In this document: positions 48,463-57,581 of the stretch, piece after piece | Numbering within the stretch: position 1 is the first letter of the stretch | Layout of the letters: each line of letters begins with the position of its first letter | Translations under genes and position numbers: made by a program | DNA from: Paraburkholderia atlantica | GTDB lineage: Bacteria > Pseudomonadota > Gammaproteobacteria > Burkholderiales > Burkholderiaceae | NCBI RefSeq assembly: GCF_009362785.1 | Contig: NZ_WHNQ01000009.1 | Span: 1-64,000, forward strand | Length of the DNA: 64,000 nucleotides | Reading direction: 5' to 3' | Notes under the pieces: model-generated | Told to the model about the DNA's origin: nothing | The model's database searches: none | The model's input: only the letters and a program-made list of their open reading frames with translations

Positions 48463-48736
48463 GGGCTTGAGTATGCGAGTTGATGAGAAGGCGGTGGCGG
48501 ACAGCGCGCGGGGACGAGGCGCAGCGAACTCCAGCGCTTCGGCCCAACGGCTCCGCGGGATCGGGCGCCGGCGGCCGGCCGCGGCACTAGGCGCCTTGCT
48601 GCGGCGCGCTCAACCCGGAAAAAGGCATTTTAACTGATCCCAACGGCCTTCTGACCGCGACGCGGCGAATGTCGCGTATTTGACCGCGAGGCCGTCGATG
48701 CCGCGCGGCACCATCGCCACATCGCGGGCCGGACCG

Positions 48737-49060
48737 TCACAGGAAGACGCGCATCAGCGTGAACACGACCATCCCGGTCACGATCGTGCCGAGCATGGTG
48801 CGGCGCCACAAAAACCAGCCGAGGCCGGCGAGGGTCGCATAGAGCTCATGGTTGGAAGCCGCGAACGACAGTCCGTCGGGCGTCGTCAGCACGTCGGGCA
48901 CCACCACGGCGGCGAGCGCGGCGGCCGGCGCGTAGCGCAGCATCTTCTGCACGCGCGGCGGCAACACCGTGCGCTCGCCGCCGATCAGGAACATCGCGCG
49001 CGTGAGCGCGGTGACGAAGGTCATGCCGAAAATGGCGAGCCAGATTTGCGTTGAGGTCAT
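48737..49060 (-). CDS. azlD: AzlD-family branched-chain amino acid export subunit
   Basis: The 107-residue membrane protein has about four helices and the AzlD pattern (LTRAMFLIG, LPPRVQKMLRYAPAAALAAVVVPD). It is the small partner of AzlC. The two open frames overlap by an ATGA at 49057-49060, showing translational coupling. Together they export branched-chain or other amino acids. The substrate is not defined; the adjacent ilvE supports branched-chain amino acids. Confidence 0.85.
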   Translation of the reverse strand: MTSTQIWLAIFGMTFVTALTRAMFLIGGERTVLPPRVQKMLRYAPAAALAAVVVPDVLTTPDGLSFAASNHELYATLAGLGWFLWRRTMLGTIVTGMVVFTLMRVFL

Positions 49061-49812
49061 CGGGAGTCTCCGGCGCGATCGTTCACGCCGCGGATGCGGC
49101 GCAGGTCCGCGCGCTCGATCATCAGGTCGGCTGCGCTGCCGGCGACGATCGCCGCGATCACCGCGAACGGCAGCGCGAGCCGGTACGGCAGATCGAGCGC
49201 GAGCAGCGCCACGACTGCAGCCACGCTGACCGCGGCCAGCGTGGAGCGCGTCGCGACCGCGGACACCATGATGGGCAACAACGCGAGCGTGCCGGCGAGC
49301 GCGAGCCCCCAGTTATCGGGAATCAGGCTCGCGAGCAGGATGCCGACGATCGACGATACCTGCCACGACAGCCAGCTCGCCACCGCCATGCCCCAGAAAT
49401 ACGCCTCCTTGCCAGGCACGTAGCCGGTCGGAAAGTTCTTTTTGACGAACAGCAGATAGATCACGTCGCCGTTGAAGTAGCCGAGCACGATGCGCCGCCA
49501 CATCGGCAGATACGAGAAGTGGGGCGCGAGGCCGACACTGAAGATCACGAAGCGGGTGTTGACCATCGCCGCGGTCAGCAGCACGGTCCACACCGGCAGT
49601 TTCGCGGCGAGCAGCGGCAGCACCGCCAGCTGCGACGAACCGGCGTAGCACAGCAGCGACATCGTGAGCGCCTGTGGCAGCGTCAGCACGGACTTGCTCA
49701 TCGCGATGCCCGTCACGAGGCCCCAGGAAAAAATCGCCATCAGCGTGGGAGCATAGGCGCGCGCGCCTTCACGGAAAGCGCGGCGATCGGTGTCGGACAG
49801 TCGAGCGAGCAT
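49057..49812 (-). CDS. azlC: AzlC-family branched-chain amino acid exporter
   Basis: The 251-residue protein starts at ATG 49812 and has about seven to eight membrane helices, with AzlC features such as LLCYAGSSQLAVLPLLAA, NTRFVIFSVGLAPHF and YFWGMAVASWLSWQ. It is the large subunit of the AzlCD exporter. The frame is open 50 codons upstream with no ribosome site. It is divergent from ilvE, about 226 bases away. Confidence 0.88.
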   Translation of the reverse strand: MLARLSDTDRRAFREGARAYAPTLMAIFSWGLVTGIAMSKSVLTLPQALTMSLLCYAGSSQLAVLPLLAAKLPVWTVLLTAAMVNTRFVIFSVGLAPHFSYLPMWRRIVLGYFNGDVIYLLFVKKNFPTGYVPGKEAYFWGMAVASWLSWQVSSIVGILLASLIPDNWGLALAGTLALLPIMVSAVATRSTLAAVSVAAVVALLALDLPYRLALPFAVIAAIVAGSAADLMIERADLRRIRGVNDRAGDSR

Positions 49813-50038
49813 CGGGCGAAGGGTGCGGGGGCAAGAAACCCCGTCAAGAAGGCCGGGCCGGCACCAGCTTGCGAGACCACCCGCTGGCGCATCCGGATTT
49901 GATTTATGCGTGTGCTGGATTATAGCGTCCGGGGTGCGCCCAAACGCCCGTTGTATGTGCAAAAGACGCTAAAATAGCGCTCCCGGCTATGTCCTGCGCT
50001 CATGGCCGCACCTCATAACGCACCTGCTGGAGAACCGT

Positions 50039-50962
50039 ATGTCAATGGCCGACCGCGACGGCAAGATCTGGATGGATGGCAAGCTCATCGAGTGGCGCGA
50101 TGCCAAAATCCACGTGCTCACCCACACGCTGCACTATGGCATGGGCGTGTTCGAGGGCGTGCGCGCTTACAAGACCGCCGACGGCGCCACCGCGATTTTC
50201 CGCCTGCAGGAGCACACCAAGCGCCTGCTGAACTCGGCGAAGATCTTCCAGATGGACGTGCCGTTCGACCATGAAACGCTCGCCGCCGCGCAGCGCGAAG
50301 TGGTCCGCGAGAACAAGCTCGACTCCTGCTATCTGCGCCCGATCATCTGGGTCGGCTCGGAAAAGCTCGGCGTGTCGGCCAAGGGCAACACGATTCACGT
50401 CGCGATCGCCGCGTGGCCGTGGGGCGCGTACCTCGGCGAAGACGGCATCACCAAGGGTATCCGCGTGAAGACGTCGTCGTTCACGCGCCATCACGTGAAC
50501 GTGTCGATGGTGCGCGCGAAGGCGTCGGGCTGGTACGTGAACTCGATCCTCGCGAACCAGGAAGCGATCGCCGACGGCTACGACGAAGCGCTGCTGCTCG
50601 ACGTCGACGGCTACGTGTCGGAAGGCTCGGGCGAGAACTTCTTCCTCGTCAACAACGGCAAGCTGTACACGCCCGACCTATCGTCGTGCCTCGACGGCAT
50701 CACGCGCGACACCGTGATCACGCTCGCGCGCGACATGGGCATCCAGGTGATCGAAAAGCGCATCACGCGCGACGAAGTCTATACCTGCGACGAAGCGTTC
50801 TTCACCGGCACGGCAGCCGAAGTCACGCCGATCCGCGAACTCGACAACCGCAAGATCGGCGCCGGCGTGCGCGGCCCTATTACCGAAAAGCTGCAGTCCG
50901 CCTTCTTCGACGTCGTGAACGGCAAGGGCGAGAAGTACGCGCACTGGCTCACGAAGATCTGA
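50039..50962 (+). CDS. ilvE: branched-chain amino acid aminotransferase
   Basis: The 307-residue class IV PLP transaminase interconverts Leu, Ile and Val with their keto acids. It has HTLHYGMGVFEGVRAYK near 30-46, RHHVNVSMVRAKASGWYVNS with the PLP Lys, ALLLDVDGYVSEGSGENFF, and TGTAAEVTPIRELD. GGAG lies six bases before the ATG. A small zinc-finger gene follows 74 bases later and may be cotranscribed, as in many Burkholderia. Confidence 0.94.
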   Translation: MSMADRDGKIWMDGKLIEWRDAKIHVLTHTLHYGMGVFEGVRAYKTADGATAIFRLQEHTKRLLNSAKIFQMDVPFDHETLAAAQREVVRENKLDSCYLRPIIWVGSEKLGVSAKGNTIHVAIAAWPWGAYLGEDGITKGIRVKTSSFTRHHVNVSMVRAKASGWYVNSILANQEAIADGYDEALLLDVDGYVSEGSGENFFLVNNGKLYTPDLSSCLDGITRDTVITLARDMGIQVIEKRITRDEVYTCDEAFFTGTAAEVTPIRELDNRKIGAGVRGPITEKLQSAFFDVVNGKGEKYAHWLTKI

Positions 50963-51036
50963 GCGACGTTTTGAGATGCGCCGCGCCGCCCATCGGCGGC
51001 GCACTGCAAGCACCCCGCATACAACGAGAAAGTGTC

Positions 51037-51231
51037 ATGAGCGAAATCAAGGAAATGCCGCTGGTCGAACTGACGGCAAAAGATCTGCCGGCGTATTGTC
51101 CGAACCCGGCCATGCCGCGCTGGAGTGCGCATCCGCGCGTCTTCATCGACGTGTCGCACGGCGAAGCGCGTTGCCCGTATTGCAGCACACGCTACAAGCT
51201 GCGCGACGGCGAAGTGATCAAGGGCCATTGA
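51037..51231 (+). CDS. small zinc-finger (CHCC type) domain protein
   Basis: This 64-residue protein (starts MSEIKEMPLVEL) carries likely zinc ligands in YCPNP, a His (SAHPRVF or DVSHG) and CPYCSTRYKL. This is the CHCC zinc-finger pattern also found in a mitochondrial complex I subunit. In bacteria it is a conserved small protein of unclear role, often between ilvE and waaF as here. The start at 51037 is chosen by homology; an open frame runs through from ilvE in another register. Confidence 0.85.
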   Translation: MSEIKEMPLVELTAKDLPAYCPNPAMPRWSAHPRVFIDVSHGEARCPYCSTRYKLRDGEVIKGH

Positions 51232-51433
51232 TCCAACGCATCGAGCGGTCCTGAGCCGGCTTCAGCGGCACGAGGCGCGGGTTTCGGATCGCGCGCTCGG
51301 CCGCGCCGCAGGCTCGATCGCACGACCCGCGAGGCCCACGCGCCGCGCGGCTTTCCGCTTTCCCCTTTACCCATCCGAGTGCCGCGCGCATCGCGCGCGC
51401 GGCGCTTGTTATCGACACCGGACACTCACTCTG

Positions 51434-52459
51434 ATGCGTCGCGCGTTGGTTATCGCACCGAATTGGATCGGTGACGCATTGATGGCGCAGCCGCTGTTTG
51501 CGCGCCTCGTGAAATTGCATCCGCGCATCGTCATCGACGCGGTCGCGCCCAGCTGGGTCGCGCCCGTGCTCGAACGCATGCCGGAAATCCGCGACGTCTA
51601 CGCGACCGATCTCGCCCACGGCAAGCTGCAGATGCTGCGCCGCTGGCAGCTGTCGAGCGATCTGCGCGACGTCGGCTACGACGCGGCCTACGTGCTGCCG
51701 AACTCGTTCAAGTCGGCGCTGATTCCGTGGCTGGCGGGCATTCCGCTGCGCATCGGCTACACCGGCGAGAGTCGCTACGGCATGCTGAACGTGCGTCACG
51801 CGAATCCGCGCAAGGACGCGCGTCCGCCGATGGTCGGCCACTACGCCGCCCTCGCCTACGCGCCCGGTGCCAAGGTCCCCGAAGATCTGCCGATGCCGCG
51901 TCTCGATACGGATCTGAACGAGGCGTCGCGCGTGTCGGCGCGCTTCAATCTCGATACCCGCGTGCCGCTGCTGGTGTTCTGCCCGGGCGCCGAGTACGGT
52001 CCCGCCAAGCGCTGGCCGCCCGAGCACTTCGCGGCGCTCGCGCAGATGGTCGGCCAGTCGTTCCCGTACACGCAGATCGTCGCGCTCGGTTCGCCGAAAG
52101 ACGCGCCGCTCGCGCAGGCAATCGCCGAAAAGGCGCCGAACGTGCGCAACCTGTGCGGCCAGACCGCGCTCGGCGAGGCCTGCGCGCTGATCTCGCGGGC
52201 CAACGCGGTCGTCACCAACGACTCCGGCCTGATGCACGTCGCCGCCGCGCTGCGCCGCCCGCTCGTGGCCGTTTTCGGTTCGACCGATCCGCGCCACACC
52301 CCGCCCTTGTCCGAGCTCGCGAAGGTACAATGGCTTCATCTCGAATGCAGCCCCTGTTTTGAGCGCGAGTGCCCGCTCGGTCATCTGAACTGTCTGAAGC
52401 AGCTGAGCGCCGAGCAGGTTTTCGGCGATTTGCGCGGCATGCTGCTCGCGCAGCGCTGA
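51434..52459 (+). CDS. waaF: ADP-heptose:LPS heptosyltransferase II
   Basis: The 341-residue GT9 glycosyltransferase adds the second heptose to the LPS inner core at the cytoplasmic face. It shows [17 protein letters not shown] at 6-22, [18 protein letters not shown], and [33 protein letters not shown]. The C-terminus has [18 protein letters not shown]. The preceding 200 bases contain no gene that I can support. Confidence 0.92.
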   Translation: [341 protein letters not shown]

Positions 52460-52625
52460 GCCGACTGGTACTTGCACGCAACACCGCACGCCCCCGAGCG
52501 CGTCGCGTCACGTTCGCGCCTTGCGGCACGGGCAAGCTGACGCCGGGGGCGATGGTCCGGCGCTCTGGACCGTCCCGCTATCGCTGACCCGCAACCGCGC
52601 GCCGCGCACTAGAGACTGACGAGCC

Positions 52626-53072
52626 ATGCCACGTTTTGCCCATATCTTCGAAGCCGCCGCCGATACCCTGAACGCCTACTATCAGGCCGTCGCCGAGGTC
52701 AATATCGACAGCTTGATGGGCTTGTGGATCGACGAGGAGTTCGTCAGCTGCATCTGCGCGGACGGCTCGCACCTGCACGGTCTCGAAAACATCCGCAATG
52801 GCTTGCAGACTCAGCTCGAAGCGATGCCGGTGTCGATCGAGCCGCTCGACATCCGCGTGTACGACAGCCTCGGCACCGTCGTCTATGCGATTGCCGAAGC
52901 GCATCGTCCGGCCGATCCGACCGCCACGCCGGCGATGGTCTTCACCACCTACGTGATGGTCCACGAACGCGGCGAATGGCGCATTGCGCATATTCACGCG
53001 AGCCCGATGCCGAACGAGACCGCCAGCCAGTTCGCGACCAAGATGCGGCATGGCCAGGGCCCGCTGCACTGA
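52626..53072 (+). CDS. NTF2-like (SnoaL-type) protein
   Basis: The 148-residue protein has the cone-shaped NTF2-like pattern: a first helix (AADTLNAYYQAVAEVNIDSL), MGLWIDEEFVSCICADG, GLENIRNGL, and a late strand WRIAHIHASPMP. Such proteins may be small isomerases, binding proteins or orphan enzymes. No catalytic set is obvious. It lies upstream of the YheT-type hydrolase on the same strand with a 52-base gap and may share its operon. Confidence 0.8.
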   Translation: MPRFAHIFEAAADTLNAYYQAVAEVNIDSLMGLWIDEEFVSCICADGSHLHGLENIRNGLQTQLEAMPVSIEPLDIRVYDSLGTVVYAIAEAHRPADPTATPAMVFTTYVMVHERGEWRIAHIHASPMPNETASQFATKMRHGQGPLH

Positions 53073-53124
53073 CGCGCGGCAGACCGACAGATTCAGATTC
53101 ACGCTTTCTCGCTTTTCCGCCGGT

Positions 53125-54177
53125 ATGAGTTCGACGCCACATAAACCCGCTTCCTCCGGTACGGCCCCCGCCAGGGTGGCGGCCGCCGTCGAGGCGACCG
53201 TCGAGCTGCTGTACCGCGCGCCGCTGTGGCTGCCCAACCGGCATGTGCAGACGATCGTCCCGTCGCTGTTCGCGCGACGCCCCGCCGTGTCGTTTCGCCG
53301 CGAGCGCTGGGACACACCGGACGGCGATTTCATCGATCTCGACTGGGTCGCGCACGATACTCCGCTCACCGAGACCGCCCCGCTCTTCGTGCTGTTCCAC
53401 GGCCTCGAAGGCAGTTCGTCGTCGCACTACGCGGTGGCGCTGATGGCCGCCGCGCGCGAATACGGCTGGCACGGCGTGGTGCCGCACTTTCGCAGCTGCA
53501 GCGGCCCGCTGAACCGGCTACCGCGCTTCTACCATCTGGCCGACAGCAACGAAGTGGACTGGATCCTGCGCCGCCTGCGCGCCGCGCATCGCGGGCCGGT
53601 GGTCGCGGCGGGCGTGTCGCTCGGCGGCAACGTGCTGCTGCGCTGGCTCGGCGAGCGGCAACACGATGCGGCGCAGGTGGTAGCCGCCGCCGCCGCGATT
53701 TCGACGCCGATCGACGTCCATGCGGGCGGCCGCGCGCTGTCGCAGGGCTTCGGCCTCGTCTACACGCGCAGCTTCCTGAAGACGCTGAAGCACAAGGCCA
53801 ATCAGAAGCTCGAGCAGTTCCCGGGCCTGTTCGATCGCGACGCGATGCTCGCGAGCCGCACGATGTACGAGTTCGACAACGTCGTGACCGCGCCGCTGCA
53901 CGGCTTTCGCAATACCGACGACTACTGGAGCACCGCAACCACCCGCCCGCTGCTGCCGCACATTCAGGTGCCCACGCTGGTGCTCAACGCGCGCAACGAC
54001 CCGTTCCTGCCGGCCGAAGCGCTGCCGTCGCGGCACGAGGTGTCGGCGGCGGTCGAGCTGTATCAGCCTGAGCACGGCGGCCACGCGGGTTTCATGACCG
54101 GGCCGTTCCCGGGCCGCATCGACTGGCTGTCGCGGCGCGTGTTCGGCTATATGGAGCGACACGTCGATCATGGATGA
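53125..54177 (+). CDS. alpha/beta hydrolase, YheT family
   Basis: The 350-residue hydrolase starts at ATG 53125. Signatures are LPNRHVQTIVPSLF, FHGLEGSSSSHYA with the oxyanion region, RSCSGPLNRLPRFYH, the nucleophile elbow AGVSLGGNVLLRWLGE, and the late acid and His (NARNDPFLP, EHGGHAGF). The family is related to YheT and human ABHD1/3, with esterase or lipase activity, substrate unknown. The 3' end overlaps the next gene by 8 bases. Confidence 0.88.
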   Translation: MSSTPHKPASSGTAPARVAAAVEATVELLYRAPLWLPNRHVQTIVPSLFARRPAVSFRRERWDTPDGDFIDLDWVAHDTPLTETAPLFVLFHGLEGSSSSHYAVALMAAAREYGWHGVVPHFRSCSGPLNRLPRFYHLADSNEVDWILRRLRAAHRGPVVAAGVSLGGNVLLRWLGERQHDAAQVVAAAAAISTPIDVHAGGRALSQGFGLVYTRSFLKTLKHKANQKLEQFPGLFDRDAMLASRTMYEFDNVVTAPLHGFRNTDDYWSTATTRPLLPHIQVPTLVLNARNDPFLPAEALPSRHEVSAAVELYQPEHGGHAGFMTGPFPGRIDWLSRRVFGYMERHVDHG

Positions 54178-54745
54178 CATCGTCAAACAGTCGCTCGCCA
54201 AATGGCCGAACGTGCCGAGTTGCACCGGCTGGTTGATGCTCGACCGGCGCGGCAACTGGCGCATGCGCGACGAAGCGGCCCAGGCGAGCGGCGCGCACGG
54301 CGTGCCGATCCGGCACGAGGCGCTGCTTGGCTTCATCAACCGGAACTACGAGGCCGATGAACGCGGGCAGTGGTTTTTCCAGAACGGACCGCAGCGCGTG
54401 TATGTCGAGCTGGATTACACGCCGTGGGTGGTCAGATTGTCCGCGCACGCGGATGGAACGCTCGCGTTGCACGACCAGGGCGGCGGCACGTTCGAGCCGT
54501 CGGCGGTGTTCGTCGATGAAGACGGCGGCATTCTGTTCGCCGATCGCTCGCAGCCGGCACGCATCGCGGCGCTGCACGATCACGACCTCGAGATCTTCTC
54601 CGATCACGCGACGCTCGCCGACGATGGCTCATTGAGCGGCGCATTCCACTGGAGCGCTCAACTCACACTGCCGCTGCAAAGCGTGCGACGCGATCAGGTG
54701 GCCGCGCGCTTCGGCTTCGTCGCGAGCCCGGCGGCGCAGGTCTGA
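54170..54745 (+). CDS. conserved proteobacterial protein of unknown function
   Basis: The 191-residue protein overlaps the YheT-type gene by 8 bases and is therefore coupled to it. It opens MDDIVKQSLAKWPNVPSC and contains GWLMLDRRGNWRMRDE, FINRNYEADERGQWFFQNGPQRVYVELDYTPWVVRL and LFADRSQPARIAALHDHDLE fragments. This type of protein is common beside YheT genes in Burkholderia. It has no signal peptide or membrane segment. I cannot assign a function. Confidence 0.75.
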   Translation: MDDIVKQSLAKWPNVPSCTGWLMLDRRGNWRMRDEAAQASGAHGVPIRHEALLGFINRNYEADERGQWFFQNGPQRVYVELDYTPWVVRLSAHADGTLALHDQGGGTFEPSAVFVDEDGGILFADRSQPARIAALHDHDLEIFSDHATLADDGSLSGAFHWSAQLTLPLQSVRRDQVAARFGFVASPAAQV

Positions 54746-54775
54746 CGCACGCGCCGGCGTGCGCCGGCGTCCACC

Positions 54776-56509
54776 CTAGCCCTTCTCGTCGAGCCGCTCC
54801 TCCTTGTAGCGGCTTTCCATCTCATGCAGGCGCGCGTCGACGGTTGCCAGGTCGTAATAGCCGATCGTCTTCAGGTCGCGCGCGTCCTTCAACTGCCGGA
54901 TCGCCGATGGCCACGCGCCCTCCAGCGCGAATTTCTCCGCCATCGCGCGATGCTGCGTCAGTGCATCGCCACTGCCGGCGCTCGCCTGCGCGAGATACAG
55001 CCACCACGCGGGTTGATCGGGGTGCGCGCGGGTTTCCTGCTTCGCGAGCGCCTGTGCGTCGGTGAAACGGTGCAGCGTCAACAGCGTGCGGATATGGATG
55101 TCGATCGCGGCGTTCGACTGCGGCCAGCGCTTCTGCGCGAACTCGGCGAGACGCGCGGCTTCGTCGGCGTGACCGGCGCTGCGGGCGATGTCGGTCGCGA
55201 GCACGTCGAGGCTCGGCGAATCGCGCTCCGGCTCGCCCTCTGTACGCGCGCCCGAGACGAAGGTCGCGCGCGCGTTCGCTAGCGAGGCGGCCGCGTCGTC
55301 GTAGCGCTCGAGCAGCATCTGCCCATACGCGATGCCGTACCAGTTCGCCGCGACGTTCAGCGCGGTGCGGTCCTCGATTTCCGAGCGCAAACGCGAAATC
55401 TCGTCCGCGTATTCGCTGCGCGAATGGCCCTGCAACAGACCCGCGCGCGCCCGCACGAAGCCGTACTCGGGGTCTTGATGCGGCTGTCGGTACGGCGCGC
55501 GGCGCGCGCGGTCGTCCATGTCGGCGATCCGTTCACCGGTCAGCGGATGTGTGCGCGCGTAGGCCGGAATGCCGTTGTCGTTCAGCGCCGCGCGGTCGAG
55601 CCGATGGAAGAACGTCGGCATCGCGTAGGGATCGTAGCCGGCGCCGGCGAGCAGCAGAAAGCCGACGCGGTCCGCCTCCTGCTCGGCCGATCGCGAGAAG
55701 CGCAACTGGCTGTCGACCGCATACGCCTGGCTGCCGAGCGCGATCGCGCTGCCGAGGTCGCCGCTATGCGCGAGTACGCCTGCCAGCACGCCGAACAGCA
55801 CGCCGACGAGCGCCGCGTAGCCGCTGCGCTCGCCGTTCGAGATCATCCGCGAGATGTGCCGCTGCAACACGTGCCCCATCTCGTGGCCCAGCACCGCCGC
55901 GAGCTCTGATTCGGTCTGCGTCGCGACGATCAGCCCCGTGTTCACGCCGATGAAACCGCCCGGCAGCGAAAACGCGTTGATCTGCGCGTCGCGCACCCCG
56001 AACAGTTCGAAATCCGGACGATAACCGCCGATATACAACGCGCTGGCCGCTGCCGCGAGCTTGGCGGCGACCGAATTCAGGTAGTCGCGCACGAGCCAGT
56101 CGTCGAGATAATCGGGGTCGCGGCGTATGTCGCGCATCACGCGCTCGCCGAGCTTGCGTTCGGCCTGCGGAGTCAGCGAGCCGGCGCCGCCGCTGCCGAG
56201 ATCGGGCAACTGCTGCGCGACGATCGGCGCGCGCCAGTCGTTGCTGCCGGTTTTGCCGCCATTGCTGCCGTTAGCGCCGCCATTGGAAAAACGGCTCTGC
56301 GCGCCGCCGTAGGTGCCGAACACGCCGCGCGCGATGTCGGGCGGCAGGATCGGATCGGCATGCGCGTCGCTCGGACCGCTAACGAGCGGCGCCTCGGACG
56401 ATGAGGTTCCCGGCGCGATGGCCGCCCTGCCGGTCGATTGCGCGAACGCGCCGGGCGGCATCGCGAGCGCGACGGATAGCAATGCAGCGAGGAATCGTTT
56501 TGGATGCAT
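54776..56509 (-). CDS. periplasmic M48 metalloprotease with TPR-like tail (BepA type)
   Basis: The 577-residue precursor starts at ATG 56509 with a signal peptide ending GAFAQ. The zinc site is HEMGH at 209-213, with the third ligand in EQEADRVG near 273. A helical, TPR-like C-terminal half follows, with tetratricopeptide-style YDDAAASLANARA and FTDAQALAKQE. BepA-type proteases and chaperones look after outer-membrane proteins such as LptD. A Gly/Asn-rich stretch at 74-91 is unusual. It is divergent from moaC. Confidence 0.86.
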   Translation of the reverse strand: MHPKRFLAALLSVALAMPPGAFAQSTGRAAIAPGTSSSEAPLVSGPSDAHADPILPPDIARGVFGTYGGAQSRFSNGGANGSNGGKTGSNDWRAPIVAQQLPDLGSGGAGSLTPQAERKLGERVMRDIRRDPDYLDDWLVRDYLNSVAAKLAAAASALYIGGYRPDFELFGVRDAQINAFSLPGGFIGVNTGLIVATQTESELAAVLGHEMGHVLQRHISRMISNGERSGYAALVGVLFGVLAGVLAHSGDLGSAIALGSQAYAVDSQLRFSRSAEQEADRVGFLLLAGAGYDPYAMPTFFHRLDRAALNDNGIPAYARTHPLTGERIADMDDRARRAPYRQPHQDPEYGFVRARAGLLQGHSRSEYADEISRLRSEIEDRTALNVAANWYGIAYGQMLLERYDDAAASLANARATFVSGARTEGEPERDSPSLDVLATDIARSAGHADEAARLAEFAQKRWPQSNAAIDIHIRTLLTLHRFTDAQALAKQETRAHPDQPAWWLYLAQASAGSGDALTQHRAMAEKFALEGAWPSAIRQLKDARDLKTIGYYDLATVDARLHEMESRYKEERLDEKG

Positions 56510-56662
56510 CGCGAAGCCGGTCTGACGAAGTCGAAAAACGCCGCCCGTGGCCCGGACTAAGATAACGGGCAAGGTACGACACTGCGCAAGTGTAACCAGT
56601 CGCCGCGACGATTCGGGGCCGCGCCGCACTGCTATGATAGGCGCCCTCTGAAGGAGTCAACC

Positions 56663-57142
56663 ATGCCTGAACTCACTCATTTCGATGCGTCTGGTGACGC
56701 GCATATGGTGGACGTCGGCGGCAAGCAGGAGACCAGGCGCATCGCGATCGCGCGCGGCTCGATCCGCATGCTGCCCGACACGTTCGCGCTGATCCGCGAC
56801 GGCAACGCCAAAAAGGGCGACGTGATCGGCGTCGCACGAATCGCGGCGATCCAGGCCTCGAAGCGCACCGCCGATCTGATTCCGCTGTGCCACCCGCTCG
56901 CGCTGACACGCGTGAAGGCCGATTTCGAGCTCGACGAGCAGATGCCCGGCGTGCATTGCACGGTCCAGGTCGAGACGTTTGGACGCACGGGCGTCGAAAT
57001 GGAAGCGCTCACCGCCGTTCAGGTCGGGCTGCTGACCGTGTACGACATGTGCAAGGCCGTCGATCGCGGCATGACTATCACCGATGTGAAGGTGATGGAA
57101 AAGCACGGCGGGAAATCGGGGGATTGGGTCGCGCAAGCTTGA
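56663..57142 (+). CDS. moaC: cyclic pyranopterin monophosphate synthase
   Basis: The 159-residue enzyme makes cPMP from the MoaA product in molybdenum-cofactor synthesis. It has [68 protein letters not shown], and KSGDW at the end. AAGGAG lies six bases before the ATG. Confidence 0.94.
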   Translation: MPELTHFDASGDAHMVDVGGKQETRRIAIARGSIRMLPDTFALIRDGNAKKGDVIGVARIAAIQASKRTADLIPLCHPLALTRVKADFELDEQMPGVHCTVQVETFGRTGVEMEALTAVQVGLLTVYDMCKAVDRGMTITDVKVMEKHGGKSGDWVAQA

Positions 57143-57173
57143 AGCGCGGTTAGGCAACTATCCGGGTAGCACC

Positions 57174-57524
57174 ATGACCATCGACGAACTGCTCAAGCAG
57201 CTACTTGCGTTTCGCGACGCGCGCGACTGGCGGCAGTTTCATACGCTGCGCAACCTGATCGTCTCCACCGGCATCGAAGCCGGCGAGCTTCTGGAGACGA
57301 TTCAATGGAAGTCCGACGCGCAGATCGACGCGCTGCTCACCGATCCCGAGCAAATGACGAACCTCCGGCACGAGTGCGCCGACGTGTTCATGTACCTGCT
57401 GCTGGTCGCCCATACTGCGGGCTTCGATCTCGTCGACGCGGCAGCGGAAAAACTGAAGCTCAACGAAGCGCGCTACCCCGTCGACAAGGCGAAAGGCACC
57501 GCCGCGAAGTATTCAGAGCTTTGA
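57174..57524 (+). CDS. MazG-like nucleotide pyrophosphohydrolase
   Basis: The 116-residue protein is a single MazG-type domain of the RS21-C6/DCTPP1 kind. The metal-binding acidic residues are in GIEAGELLETIQW (Glu-x-x-Glu) and HECADVFMYLLLVAH (Glu-x-x-x-Asp). It hydrolyses non-canonical or dCTP-like nucleotides to the monophosphate. It follows moaC by 31 bases and may be cotranscribed. The substrate is not settled. Confidence 0.85.
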   Translation: MTIDELLKQLLAFRDARDWRQFHTLRNLIVSTGIEAGELLETIQWKSDAQIDALLTDPEQMTNLRHECADVFMYLLLVAHTAGFDLVDAAAEKLKLNEARYPVDKAKGTAAKYSEL

Positions 57525-57581
57525 GCTTCGTGGCGCGGAGACCCGTCTTGGCGCGAGCATGGCCAAGCCTCCGCAGTCCGA

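Noticed and set aside
46858..48483. Long plus-strand open frame across pgk and the pgk-pyk gap
   Set aside because: It is antisense to pgk with Arg-rich composition typical of shadows in GC-rich DNA.
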